A stretch of 60,068 bases of DNA from Novosphingobium sp. AP12 (GTDB lineage Bacteria; Pseudomonadota; Alphaproteobacteria; Sphingomonadales; Sphingomonadaceae), in the NCBI RefSeq assembly GCF_000281975.1, contig NZ_AKKE01000021.1, positions 1-60,068 of the forward strand, in the 5' to 3' direction. The position numbers and the translations under genes are program-made. Under the pieces are notes generated by a model, which was given only the letters and a program-made list of their open reading frames with translations, made no database searches and had not been told where the DNA came from. Position 1 is the stretch's first letter; every line of letters begins with the position of its first letter. Shown one piece after another: positions 9,084 to 18,057 of this stretch.

Positions 9084-9743
9084 CACGTGCTCCTTGTCGC
9101 GAACTTGTCGAACACGGATGCGCTGGGATCGTTCCGGCTGAGTGACCGCGCTGATACAGCAAGCTGTCTTTGATTGGTGAAGGTGCCCGCTGCACGGTGC
9201 GGTCATCGAAGCGTCAAAGCGCTGCGGCCCCGTTCCGTTAGCGACGACCCCCGTCCCGCAAGCGTCTATTATTCTACCTATTGTACCTGAATGGCGAAGG
9301 GCGGCAGTCGCTTGAGACGAAGTCGTCCAACCTGTCATGGTGAGGGTACAGAGCGGCAGCGATTGACGGTCACCGACGGCGGCTCCGTCCCGCAAGATAC
9401 AGGATGGCCTGAGGGAAACAGCGCGGCCGATCATAACTCCGCGATTCCGATTAGGTGCGCTGGGGCCGAGCCGCCGTCGGATCCCATCCAGCCGGTGTCA
9501 GCGCAGCCGAGGCACTCGTCGCAGGCCTAGTCGGCACACCTAGCGAAAAAAGGCAGACTCTTCGCGGGGGGCGCAGCCGCTGCGCGCGAGCAACTGGTCC
9601 CTATAACGCGCCTGGCCGCCTGTGAAGGTAGCCTAGCTCTGCCGCCCGGCGAAAATGATAGGCATGGAACCGAACGCTCACGGGAAGCCCCCTCCCGGTC
9701 AAAACGCTTGTCATCGACCGAGGCCGTTGCAAAAGTGAGCCTC
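9084..9743. other. Intergenic stretch, no convincing gene
   Basis: About 660 bases between the acidic protein and the helicase gene. Open frames here have no family resemblance and poor codon pattern. It presumably contains the helicase promoter. No strong repeat or terminator was recognised. Confidence 0.4.
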
Positions 9744-12700
9744 ATGATACCCCCTGTCACCGATGAACTGCTGTTCGCTGCCGTGCAGACCGAACGAATG
9801 GTTTACGCCGGGCAGGAGTATTTCCTTCAGGGACGCGTGAGCGACCTGCAGATCGATCCGGAGTTCAGCATGGTTGCCGGTATCGTGCGGGGCAGCGGAA
9901 AAAATGGCTACTTTGCCTCGATCGTCTTCGATGATGAAGAGTACGATGGGTTCCCTGATAGCCAGTGCACCTGTCCCGTGGGAGAGGCCTGCAAGCATAT
10001 TGCAGCCCTGCTTTTCGCCCTGCGCAATGAAGGGCCACCAATCGCGGCAGAAAAGCCCCGCTTGACGATTATGGCGTCAGCGCAGCGTACACCGCAACTC
10101 TCCGGGTCGGTAGGAGAATGGCTCAATGCTGCAATGCTCGACGAATTGCGGGTCGTTCAGAATGACTCTGTCATTTTCGCCATAGAGCAAAATAGTCTCT
10201 TCAAGTCGGAACGTACCGAACGGAAAAATGCGCCGGTCCCCGCGATCCCCCCGCGCTTCCACCTGCAGATACAGGCTTGGCACCGCGGCAAAGGGGAGCC
10301 TTCCTGGCATACGGTGCGTTCCTGGGAGCTCGAGCGTTTAGGCGCGCAAATTGATCCGGTGGCACAGCGCCTGCTCGCGCGGACCGCATCGATTGCGGGA
10401 GGCGGCGACTTTGGCCCCAACCGCGTTCCGCACGGACGACATGGCTGGCAATGGCTTCGCGAGGCGGCGCATGCCGGGATGCTGCGTATGCATCGCCCCG
10501 ATGGCCCGGCCGTCTCGATCGCGGCATCAAACCTGCAGATGCGGCTATGTTGGCAAACCCTGGAAGATGGCCGGCAGATCGTCGATCTGGAACCGAACGG
10601 AGAAGACAGTCCGGACCAACCGGTCATCTTCGCCGGCGATCCGCCGGTGTTCTATGATCCAGCGCAAGGAGAACTCGGCCTCATCGAGACCGACGTCGCA
10701 CCCGTGATTGCCGGGCGGCTGCTCGCCATGCCGCCTATCGGTGCTGTCGAGATCGCGGCTCTCGCCTCCAGATGGGAGCGAATTTCCGGTGGCGCGCTGC
10801 CTCCGCCCGCCCTTTCATTTGCCGAAGAGCTCTCATCGATAACGCCGAGACCTGTGCTGCGCTTCATAATCGACAAAGTGAAGCGGCATCCTCCAGCCTG
10901 GGACTGGCGCTCGCGGGCACGCATGGAAACGATGGAACTGGTCCGACTGGAATTCGACTACGCCGGCCACCGCATCGGTAGCGCTATTACTACGCCGGAA
11001 GTCATTGTTACCGGGCCTGCCGGGCCTACCCGCATCCTACGCAACCTTGAAGCTGAACAGGCCGCAGTCGATCGACTCGCCCGGACCTCTTTGCTGCCCA
11101 TCGTTCATGCCGACGCGCTCGAGCCCAAACCTGCACAGGCCTGGGACCACGGGCTGATCGATGGCGAGGCAGGCCGCCCGCTTGCGGAGTCCTTTCCTGA
11201 CTTCCTCATCAATGATGTGACCGCGCTGCGTGCGGAAGGCTGGCTGATTGAGTACGCGCCCAAATGGCCCCATGTCTACCTCGCCCCAGACGAACTTGCC
11301 TCAGACGATCGGCCGAGCCTTGCTCTCGTACCTAACGAGACTCCGCAACACGCCCGCGATAGTGCAATCGACTGGTTCGACGTTGAACTCGCCGCGCAGA
11401 TCGAGGGGCAGCGCGTCGACGTCCTTCCTGCTCTGCGCCGCGTGCTGGCCGGCGGCGGCAGCACTGTGCTCGAGTACGGCGACGACCATCTCATCCCACT
11501 CCCAATTGGCGGCTCCTGTTTCACAGCGGTGAGGCTTGGGGCAGTGCGACCGCTGATCGAGGCGCTCCTGCGCCTGGCATTGACAGACCGTGATGCGTCG
11601 AAATTGAAGCTGAGCCCTCATGACCTCGGGATCGTTCATGAACTGGCCGGAACCGGCCTGCCCTGGACCAGTGAGGACAAGCTGCAAATTCTCGCCAAGG
11701 CATTGCACGATGTCAGCGAAAACAAAGATAATCTCGCCTTTGTGCCTCCCGGACTGGCAGCGGAACTGCGGGCGTACCAATTGGGCGGGTGCGCCTGGAT
11801 GCAGGCTCTCCACGGCGCAGGCATGGGCGGAATTCTTGCCGATGACATGGGGCTGGGCAAGACCTTGCAGGCCATCGCGCATATTCTCTACGTCCGGCAG
11901 CAGAGAACGTGTCGAAAAGGTCCGATACTGATCGTCGCTCCAACATCGGTGCTGCCAAACTGGCAAGCCGAGCTGGCGCGTTTCGCACCCAACATTGAAT
12001 TCCTGCTATGGCATGGGCCCGGGCGTTACGAGGCCTTGGGTGAGCGGCTCGCCGACGCCGAAATCCTGCTTACCAGTTATCCGCTACTTGCCCGCGACGA
12101 CGAACTGCTGGCGCAGTATCACTACGAGCTCGTGGTTCTTGACGAAGCCCATGTGCTCAAGAACCCGAAGACGGCGGGTTTCAAGGCAGCCTCATCGCTG
12201 AAAGCGAAGCAGGTCATAGCCCTTACCGGTACGCCTGTCGAAAACCGACTGACGGACTTGTGGTCCTTGGCGAGCCTCACAAATCCAGGTCTCTCAGGTA
12301 CGTTCGACAGTTTTCGCAAAACCTATCGTACGCCGATCGAAAAACATGGCGATGCGAATGCGAAAGCATCGCTGGGAAGGCGAATGCGTCCTTTCATGCT
12401 CCGTCGGACCAAGGACGAAGTCGCCTCGGAACTGCCGCCCAAAACGATTATTTCAGAACGGATCGAATTTTCCGAAGCGCAGCTGCGCCTTTACGAAAGC
12501 CAGCGACTGTTGATGCAGGCGCGGGTACGCGAAGAGATCGACCGCGTGGGTCTGATGCGCTCGCAAATCATCGTCCTCGACGCAATGCTTAAGCTTCGGC
12601 AGATTTGCTGTGATCCGGCGCTGCTCCCGCGGGAGCTGGGCATAGATGTCCCATCGGCAAAACGCGCGCGCCTGTTGGAGATGCTCGACGAACTGGTCGA

Positions 12701-13160
12701 GGAGGGCCGCAGGGTCATCGTCTTCAGCCAGTTCACGACCATGTTGGACCTTATCGCCAAAGATCTGGATCGCATGGCCATCCGGTACGAGCAATTGCGC
12801 GGCACCACCCGCAATCGCGCCCGCCCGGTGGAACGCTTCCAGTCCGGAGCTGTGCCATTGATCCTCGTCAGTCTGAAGGCCGGCGGAGCGGGCATCAATC
12901 TCACGGCGGCGGACACCGTGATCCTTTACGATCCGTGGTGGAACCCGGCCGTCGAAGCTCAGGCGATCGACCGCGCTCACCGTATCGGGCAGGCCAAACC
13001 TGTCTTCGTCCATCGCCTGATTGCGACAGGCACGATCGAGGAGAAGATCCTCGCGTTGCAGGGACGCAAGCAGGACCTCGCAAACGTTCTGTGGGACGAC
13101 ACGGCCCAGACGGGTTCGACGGCGCTCACTGACGAAGATATTGCGTTCTTGCTCGGCTGA
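9744..13160 (+). CDS. SWIM zinc-finger SNF2/Rad54-family helicase
   Basis: About 1138 residues. An N-terminal SWIM zinc finger (CTCPVGEACKH, near residues 75-85) precedes a long middle region. A full SNF2 ATPase follows: motif I DDMGLGKT near residue 700, the DEAH box in VVLDEAHVL near 800, and the C-terminal helicase lobe with AGGAGINL and DRAHRIGQ near 1050-1090. Such proteins translocate on duplex DNA and remodel DNA-protein complexes. Starts at TTG 9708 and GTG 9735 are also possible; I prefer ATG 9744, with a weak GTGAG site upstream. It is monocistronic and looks intact. Confidence 0.93.
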   Translation: MIPPVTDELLFAAVQTERMVYAGQEYFLQGRVSDLQIDPEFSMVAGIVRGSGKNGYFASIVFDDEEYDGFPDSQCTCPVGEACKHIAALLFALRNEGPPIAAEKPRLTIMASAQRTPQLSGSVGEWLNAAMLDELRVVQNDSVIFAIEQNSLFKSERTERKNAPVPAIPPRFHLQIQAWHRGKGEPSWHTVRSWELERLGAQIDPVAQRLLARTASIAGGGDFGPNRVPHGRHGWQWLREAAHAGMLRMHRPDGPAVSIAASNLQMRLCWQTLEDGRQIVDLEPNGEDSPDQPVIFAGDPPVFYDPAQGELGLIETDVAPVIAGRLLAMPPIGAVEIAALASRWERISGGALPPPALSFAEELSSITPRPVLRFIIDKVKRHPPAWDWRSRARMETMELVRLEFDYAGHRIGSAITTPEVIVTGPAGPTRILRNLEAEQAAVDRLARTSLLPIVHADALEPKPAQAWDHGLIDGEAGRPLAESFPDFLINDVTALRAEGWLIEYAPKWPHVYLAPDELASDDRPSLALVPNETPQHARDSAIDWFDVELAAQIEGQRVDVLPALRRVLAGGGSTVLEYGDDHLIPLPIGGSCFTAVRLGAVRPLIEALLRLALTDRDASKLKLSPHDLGIVHELAGTGLPWTSEDKLQILAKALHDVSENKDNLAFVPPGLAAELRAYQLGGCAWMQALHGAGMGGILADDMGLGKTLQAIAHILYVRQQRTCRKGPILIVAPTSVLPNWQAELARFAPNIEFLLWHGPGRYEALGERLADAEILLTSYPLLARDDELLAQYHYELVVLDEAHVLKNPKTAGFKAASSLKAKQVIALTGTPVENRLTDLWSLASLTNPGLSGTFDSFRKTYRTPIEKHGDANAKASLGRRMRPFMLRRTKDEVASELPPKTIISERIEFSEAQLRLYESQRLLMQARVREEIDRVGLMRSQIIVLDAMLKLRQICCDPALLPRELGIDVPSAKRARLLEMLDELVEEGRRVIVFSQFTTMLDLIAKDLDRMAIRYEQLRGTTRNRARPVERFQSGAVPLILVSLKAGGAGINLTAADTVILYDPWWNPAVEAQAIDRAHRIGQAKPVFVHRLIATGTIEEKILALQGRKQDLANVLWDDTAQTGSTALTDEDIAFLLG

Positions 13161-13174
13161 ATCACTTAGCCTGC

Positions 13175-13610
13175 ACTGGCGATGCGACCGGCTGCTGCGA
13201 CGAGATCCTGGTTGCGCATCAGCTTGATATCGCAGCCGCCATCTCCGCAGTGATTCCCAGTACGGTGCGGGCGATCTCCTCACCGCTGATGCTCTCGTGA
13301 AGAAGCCATTAGCGCATTTCGACAACCGTCTTCGAGGCCAGGGCGTGAAAGCCGCCGTCTCATGCGTGTCGAGGATCAGCTGCGTAACCTCGTCGTCCTC
13401 GTATGCACGACCTGCTCGTCAAGGAAGCGGGAAAGAGGAAGCTCCGCAAATGATCATCAGCGCTGCTACGCGCTCCTCGGCGCTGCGGCGACGATGCCGC
13501 CAGATCGTCGCCGGAGAGAACCGGACGGGCCGCAGCCAGCATTGCGCGCCGACCGGGAAACCGGAACCCAATCTGTCTGAGATTGATCCGCATATCCTGC
13601 AAGTTCCTGC
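13175..13610 (-). pseudogene. eutB: Decayed N-terminal fragment of ethanolamine ammonia-lyase large subunit (eutB)
   Basis: Reading leftward, pieces of EutB appear in order but in shifting frames: FRFPGRRAMLAAARPVLSGDDLA, then AEERVAAL, then PLSRFLDEQVV, then YEDDEVTQLILDTHETAAF, then an in-frame stop, then WLLHESISGEEIARTVLG, and finally KLMRNQDLV. These match the first 130 or so residues of EutB (about 450-460 in the intact enzyme), with at least four frameshifts and one stop. The rest of the gene is absent, cut off next to the helicase stop codon. It is a relic and not an expressed enzyme. Confidence 0.6.
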
Positions 13611-13638
13611 CTCCTTTGCGCAGCAAGCCCCTGCCCGT

Positions 13639-15606
13639 TCAATGCATCAAAAAACTGATCGTATTGGTGTTGGCGCTGCACGCCGTTGCAGTCTGGCCGG
13701 GGCGGTAGCTCATGTCATACTGCACTCCCTTTCCTATAGCCGTCGCAGCGTCACCGAAGATCAGCGGCGGATAGGCCGCGAGCGGCCGCACGTTGGTTGT
13801 CGAACCATTGGCGTTGATGTCGTACTCCAGCCGCACCCAGCCCTCGAAGCCCATCATCGCTGCCGACATCGGATAGTCGCCGCTACCGACGTTGGTCTTG
13901 CGGATAGAAGGCGGCAGGCTGAGCAAGGCACACTGCTCGTCGCTGAGGCCGCTCTTGGCGTAATAGGCCTGCGCCGCCGCGACATTGCCCGCGGCGGCGG
14001 ATCGGTTCGCCAGCGCGAGCCAGCCCAGCTGACGAAGCGGGTGGGTCTCGGACAGCCGATTGTCCTGCGCCACCTGCGAGACCCAGGCATCGGATTGCGG
14101 ATCACGGCGGGTGGTCCGGGTGCCGGCTGCTTCCAGCAACAGTGTGTCCGCCGAAAGCGCGTCAGCTGCTATCGCAGGCTCCGCGGCCAGCGCCACCAGC
14201 GCCCTGCTGCGGGCCTGCTCCTTGCGCAGGCCTGTTTTTTCGGTGTGCATTACCCGCTGCATGCGCAGCCAGTTGATCACCTCGGGCGGTGCGGACGCCT
14301 TGCCGGTCAGTGCAAGCGCCTCATCGGCGATTAGGCTCGGCGCATAACTGTCGGCGACCAGCATCGTACCAAGCGCCGCGACCCGCATTGCCGGCGATGT
14401 TGCCCCGCTTTTGTCCTCCCCTATCCCGCGCAGTGTACCAAGAACTGCCGCTCGGCCAGGACCCTGCACTTGGGCGGGCAGCAGCCCGGCGGCCCATTGT
14501 CCGAACCGACTGTTGACCGGCGCCCAGAGCCCGGGCCCCTTTCCGAGGCGGTTGCTGCAACGCAGCTCAACCCGCGCGGCCAGGCGATAGAACTCCGGGA
14601 TCGCCTTGGCAGCGTCGGGCCGCCAGTACCAGTCTCCTACCGCCTGCTCGAATGCGGCCGCCACTTGGGGGCCACCACGCGAATAGACCGTCCGCGCGTA
14701 CATTATGGAACCGTCCGCATTGATGCCAAACTCGACGACCGCGACGTCATCAGACCTGAGCCCCGTCTCCGAGCCGCACAGCGGCAGGTCCATAGCCTCC
14801 GCTTGAGCAAACGTAGTATCACTGATACGCCCTGCCCCAGTGTAGGCCAGATAGAGGCGCGCATCGTCACGCTTTTTCATCAGCATGGCCGCCATCGCCA
14901 GATCGCCCCGCAGCGACACCTCATCGAGCGAGGTACGGGTTGTCAGGCCCCCGCTTAAGGCGAGCGCCTGCTTCAGTTCCTTGTAGGCCTCGTCGGTGCG
15001 CCCCTGGTTTAGCAGGGTGCGCGCGCGAAGAGTGCGAAAACTAGCGATGACAGCGTTGGGAATGTCGGGCAACGTGGTCAGCAGGGTCAACGCCTCGGCG
15101 GTCGGGGAAAGCGCGGCCTCGTCGCCGTCGAATGCCAGCGCGCGTGAGAGGCTGCCGAGCAGGCGCAGCCGGGCCGCGCCGGATCTGCCTTCGAGCGCAA
15201 GCCTGTAGTACTGCGCGGCGCCGGCCCGGTCAGACCGTTCCTGCCGCGCATCGCCGAGCGCCCGGCGGGCCTCAGAAACGTCGGTGCCAAAAGTCGGCCC
15301 AGCTTCGACAAGCGCAGGAAGGCCAAGGGCAATGGCACGTTCGCCTTCCTCGGAACGGCCAAGAGCAACGAGGCAGGTGCCCTTGCGCACCGCGATCGTC
15401 AACGCCGGAAAGGAACCAGGCTTGACGTGGGGGTCTTTTTCCAGCGCTTCCAGCGCAGCAACTGCCTCAGCGCACTTGCCGGCACTGGCGAGTTCACTGC
15501 CTGCATTGAACCTTTCCTGAAGTGTCGCCGGTTTGGGTGCCGTGGCTGGTGGCTCGGCTGCTGCCGTTGCAGTCGCTGCTGCCGCAAGGAAGACCAGAAG
15601 ACTCAT
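13639..15606 (-). CDS. Secreted TPR-like protein with TonB C-terminal domain(s)
   Basis: 655 residues. A signal peptide (MSLLVFLAAAATATAAAEPP) is followed by helical repeats resembling TPRs (about residues 30-240, for example AGAAQYYRLALEG and GRTDEAYKELKQAL). The C-terminal end carries a TonB-C-like segment (GFEGWVRLEYDINANGSTTNVRPL), and a second similar stretch lies mid-protein (VVEFGINADGSIMYARTV). Similar proteins occur in sphingomonads without assigned function. It is probably periplasmic. It is divergent from the thioredoxin-like gene with about 50 bases between starts. Confidence 0.8.
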   Translation of the reverse strand: MSLLVFLAAAATATAAAEPPATAPKPATLQERFNAGSELASAGKCAEAVAALEALEKDPHVKPGSFPALTIAVRKGTCLVALGRSEEGERAIALGLPALVEAGPTFGTDVSEARRALGDARQERSDRAGAAQYYRLALEGRSGAARLRLLGSLSRALAFDGDEAALSPTAEALTLLTTLPDIPNAVIASFRTLRARTLLNQGRTDEAYKELKQALALSGGLTTRTSLDEVSLRGDLAMAAMLMKKRDDARLYLAYTGAGRISDTTFAQAEAMDLPLCGSETGLRSDDVAVVEFGINADGSIMYARTVYSRGGPQVAAAFEQAVGDWYWRPDAAKAIPEFYRLAARVELRCSNRLGKGPGLWAPVNSRFGQWAAGLLPAQVQGPGRAAVLGTLRGIGEDKSGATSPAMRVAALGTMLVADSYAPSLIADEALALTGKASAPPEVINWLRMQRVMHTEKTGLRKEQARSRALVALAAEPAIAADALSADTLLLEAAGTRTTRRDPQSDAWVSQVAQDNRLSETHPLRQLGWLALANRSAAAGNVAAAQAYYAKSGLSDEQCALLSLPPSIRKTNVGSGDYPMSAAMMGFEGWVRLEYDINANGSTTNVRPLAAYPPLIFGDAATAIGKGVQYDMSYRPGQTATACSANTNTISFLMH

Positions 15607-15656
15607 TGCATGTACCCCGCTTGCATAATCGTCTCTCCCCCAAGTACTATTCAGCC

Positions 15657-16070
15657 ATGTCCAGACTGTCTATGGCCGCAGCCTTCCTGTCATGCGGGGT
15701 CGCGCTTTGCCCTGAAGGCTCTCAAGCGCAGGACCGGTTGACGCTCATCCTTTTCGGCGCAAATTGGTGCGCGCCCTGTGTCGCCGAGGTTCGCGCTATC
15801 TCCGGGATCGCCGCCGCCGCATCGGGCAATCCGGTCGTACTTGCCTGGACGGACGATGGAATTTCAAGGTTGCGCATTGTGCTTCCAGCCAATGTACAGG
15901 TGGCTTCGAAGATTCGCACAGAGCAATTATGGAAGGTTCATAGCCGAAGCGCTGCGGGCCTGCCCTACTCGGTGATGCTGGACGGCGCGGGACAGCGCTG
16001 TGCTTCGTGGTCCCGCCCGCTTAGTCCCGAAGCCGTCCCGGCGATGCGCCGCGCCTGCCGTAGCAAGTGA
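15657..16070 (+). CDS. Secreted thioredoxin-like protein
   Basis: 137 residues from the ATG at 15657, chosen because it begins a clean signal peptide (MSRLSMAAAFLSCGVALCPEGSQAQ). The body has the thioredoxin strand-turn LTLILFGANWCAPCVAEV with the redox motif WCAPC and a later cis-Pro (GLPYSVM). It likely acts in periplasmic thiol redox. It is short for the fold, so the C-terminal helix is minimal. It shares a divergent promoter region with the TPR/TonB-C gene, suggesting joint control. Confidence 0.8.
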   Translation: MSRLSMAAAFLSCGVALCPEGSQAQDRLTLILFGANWCAPCVAEVRAISGIAAAASGNPVVLAWTDDGISRLRIVLPANVQVASKIRTEQLWKVHSRSAAGLPYSVMLDGAGQRCASWSRPLSPEAVPAMRRACRSK

Positions 16071-16142
16071 AGGGATCGCATCCCGTTGCGTTGTGTAGGG
16101 TCCAGGGCGCGGCCACGTCGATCTCCGGTCAAGCCGCGTTGA

Positions 16143-16356
16143 TCAGCTTGCCATATCAGGCAGCGTGATGACGGTGTTATTGCTCAATCCCGCGACGATC
16201 TCAAGTGTCATGACGCGGCGGCCGCTCTTGCCGGCGCGTGCCAAGGCATTGCGCATGAAGTGGATACGCCACCGCTGCCAGGTAGCACTCAAGACCTTGG
16301 CGACAGACGCCTTGATGCCCTCATGGGCATTCGAGGTTACCAGCTTCACGCCGCTT
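16143..16356 (-). mobile_element. IS256-family transposase fragment
   Basis: The frame encodes GVKLVTSNAHEGIKASVAKV and LSATWQRWRIHFMRNALARAGKSGRR, the highly conserved middle section of IS256/Mutator transposases. That section normally starts around DAHEG with a catalytic Asp; here the residue is Asn. Similarity stops abruptly after SGRRV and before the Leu-Ser upstream. Only about 55 residues of a roughly 400-residue protein remain, so this is an inactive scar. Confidence 0.75.
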
Positions 16357-16437
16357 AGGCAGTCCGGATTTTTTTTGATACCCTATCCCGCATTTAAGCG
16401 GCCTCGTAGTCGCAGCTGGCATCAACGGAGATACGAC

Positions 16438-16704
16438 GTGAATTTGCTTTGCGTAATCGCGCATAAATGGGGAACCTGGGGCTGGTGGTTTCCCAAGAAC
16501 CGGAGGGAGGCGCGACATTGCCTCCGCTGCAAGGTCGTCCAGGTGAGAGCCATCGCTAAGGCGCCAGCCGCTCAAAATCAGGCTTACTGCGAGGGGCAAG
16601 CATCCGAAGCCTCAACTGACAATCCGGCACCTAATCACGGCCCTTGGACATCTCGATCAGCATGTGCACCCCGGCGAAAGGTGTCAGCGTCGGAACATCG
16701 TTAA
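16438..16704 (+). CDS. Small zinc-ribbon-like hypothetical protein
   Basis: 88 residues from a GTG at 16438 that is preceded by GGAG at suitable spacing. The N-terminus has a C-x3-H ... C-x2-C pattern (Cys5, His9, Cys28, Cys31) around a Trp-rich segment (HKWGTWGWWFPKN). This resembles short phage/plasmid zinc-knuckle proteins of the DUF1660 type. The C-terminal half is low-information. Expression is unproven. Confidence 0.4.
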   Translation: MNLLCVIAHKWGTWGWWFPKNRREARHCLRCKVVQVRAIAKAPAAQNQAYCEGQASEASTDNPAPNHGPWTSRSACAPRRKVSASEHR

Positions 16705-16855
16705 CAGCCCTTGAACGCGCGGCGATATTCATCAGACGTTTGAGCTCCGCGGCGAGGAGTGTGACGGCGCGGCCTATTAAAACATCATATTAACATAAAC
16801 TTGGGTTGGACAGCGGTTCGGCCCACCCTGCCCCCGTGGTCGCCACCTCTTCACC

Positions 16856-17149
16856 TCACATCTGTGGAGCGACCAGTCTGCGTTTTACCAGCGGAGAGGC
16901 GCGGAAGCCAATAACTCTCCGAGCAGTCACCAGATGCAGATTTCCGGACTTCGGGTTGCGCCCCATGCGCTCATTCTTGTCGCGTAAAATGAAAGTTCCG
17001 AACCCGGAAAGCTTTACTTGCTCTCCTCGCTCGAGCGCTTCGCACATGCACTCGATAATGCCGTTTACCACGGCATCCGCTTTCCGCTTGGACAGACCTG
17101 CTTTTTCCTGAAGCGCAACGGTTAGTCCGGCCCTCGTCAACGTCTGCAT
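16856..17149 (-). CDS. IHF/HU-family DNA-bending protein
   Basis: 97 residues. The HU/IHF signature is clear: GLSKRKADAVVNGIIE, then EQVKLSGFGTFILRDK, the beta-arm Arg-Asn-Pro motif GRNPKSG, and TARRVIGFR. The LSGFG-F-LRDKN pattern is closest to IHF alpha. It binds and bends DNA as a dimer, and as an accessory copy it may serve recombination, transfer or local transcription. A GGGGA site lies upstream of the ATG. It is monocistronic. Confidence 0.92.
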   Translation of the reverse strand: MQTLTRAGLTVALQEKAGLSKRKADAVVNGIIECMCEALERGEQVKLSGFGTFILRDKNERMGRNPKSGNLHLVTARRVIGFRASPLVKRRLVAPQM

Positions 17150-17371
17150 CTATTGGTCCCCACCGTCAGATTCGGTAGCGTGATAGCCGGAGGTAGCGGA
17201 CCAGGACAACGTAAGTTTTGAGCGTCTCAGATCACCTAGGCGCGTGGCGGGCGCGGCGACCAACACCATTGTCGTCGTGCCCGCTTATCGCCGATTAGGG
17301 GTTGGATCATAATGGCAGAGATAACCCACTCCAGGATGAGTCGACATGCCGAGAGTAAATCAAAGGCGCCC

Positions 17372-17560
17372 TCACGACAAACCGCAGATCTCTAACCGCA
17401 TGTCTCGGCCGTCGCGCATCGTGAATCGCACTTCGCGGTCACGGCGCCAGTGAACTTGATCGTCGAGCCACGGCGCTGCCTGGTGCTCTTCTGCTGCATT
17501 TCTCCCCTCAGAGTCACTTTCTCGGCATTCTGCTCGTGCCCGGGTGGGGATACGGGTCAA
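17372..17560 (-). CDS. Short hypothetical protein coupled to HTH gene
   Basis: 62 residues if it begins at the TTG that overlaps the upstream HTH gene's stop codon (TTGA). The second half (WLDDQVHWRRDREVRFTMRDGRDMRLEI) has a credible beta-strand pattern, while the first half looks disordered. No family is recognised. The overlap supports translational coupling, but the unusual start lowers confidence. Confidence 0.35.
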   Translation of the reverse strand: MTRIPTRARAECRESDSEGRNAAEEHQAAPWLDDQVHWRRDREVRFTMRDGRDMRLEICGLS

Positions 17561-17766
17561 ACGTCCTCAGGGATGGGCCGGTCGAGGTAGGTGGTATGGC
17601 CGCGGCTACGCGCCTCCCAGGCGTTCGTGCGCTCGCGGGCGTAAGCTTTCTGCACCCGAACCTTGCTGATGCCGTACCGCTCAGCGAGATCGCCGAAAGT
17701 CGCACCATCGACGACAGCGACATAGATAGCCGTGTTCCGCTCGTGCTCGGGACTTGAATTGGCCAT
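17557..17766 (-). CDS. Small helix-turn-helix protein
   Basis: 69 residues (MANSSPEHERNTAIY onward). A compact HTH can be read at about residues 12-45: NTAIYVAVVDGATFGDLAERYGISKVRVQKAYARE, the sigma-70 region 4/Trp-repressor type. It is probably a plasmid-type transcription regulator. I use ATG 17766; a GTG three bases earlier is also in frame. A GGAG site lies upstream. Confidence 0.7.
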   Translation of the reverse strand: MANSSPEHERNTAIYVAVVDGATFGDLAERYGISKVRVQKAYARERTNAWEARSRGHTTYLDRPIPEDV

Positions 17767-18057
17767 CACCGACTTACTCCGATCTATAAGCGGCGATAGG
17801 GCGCCGCGCCCACTTGCCGGAGTTCTCGAGCTTCACCTTCTGCCAAGCGCGTGCACGATTTTTGTCGATAGGGTGCATTAGAATGCTTGAGCATCAGTCC
17901 CTCACCCGCCTCGGCCCCGACCCGTTGCACCATGTCTTGCAAGTCTGATTCTGAGAAGGCTCATTTGTCCTTCACGACCTGCACGGTGTCGAGATCGACC
18001 CTGCCGTAACCGCGCGGCCTCCAATCCCACGACAGGCCCTTCCCCGACACCGCCATT

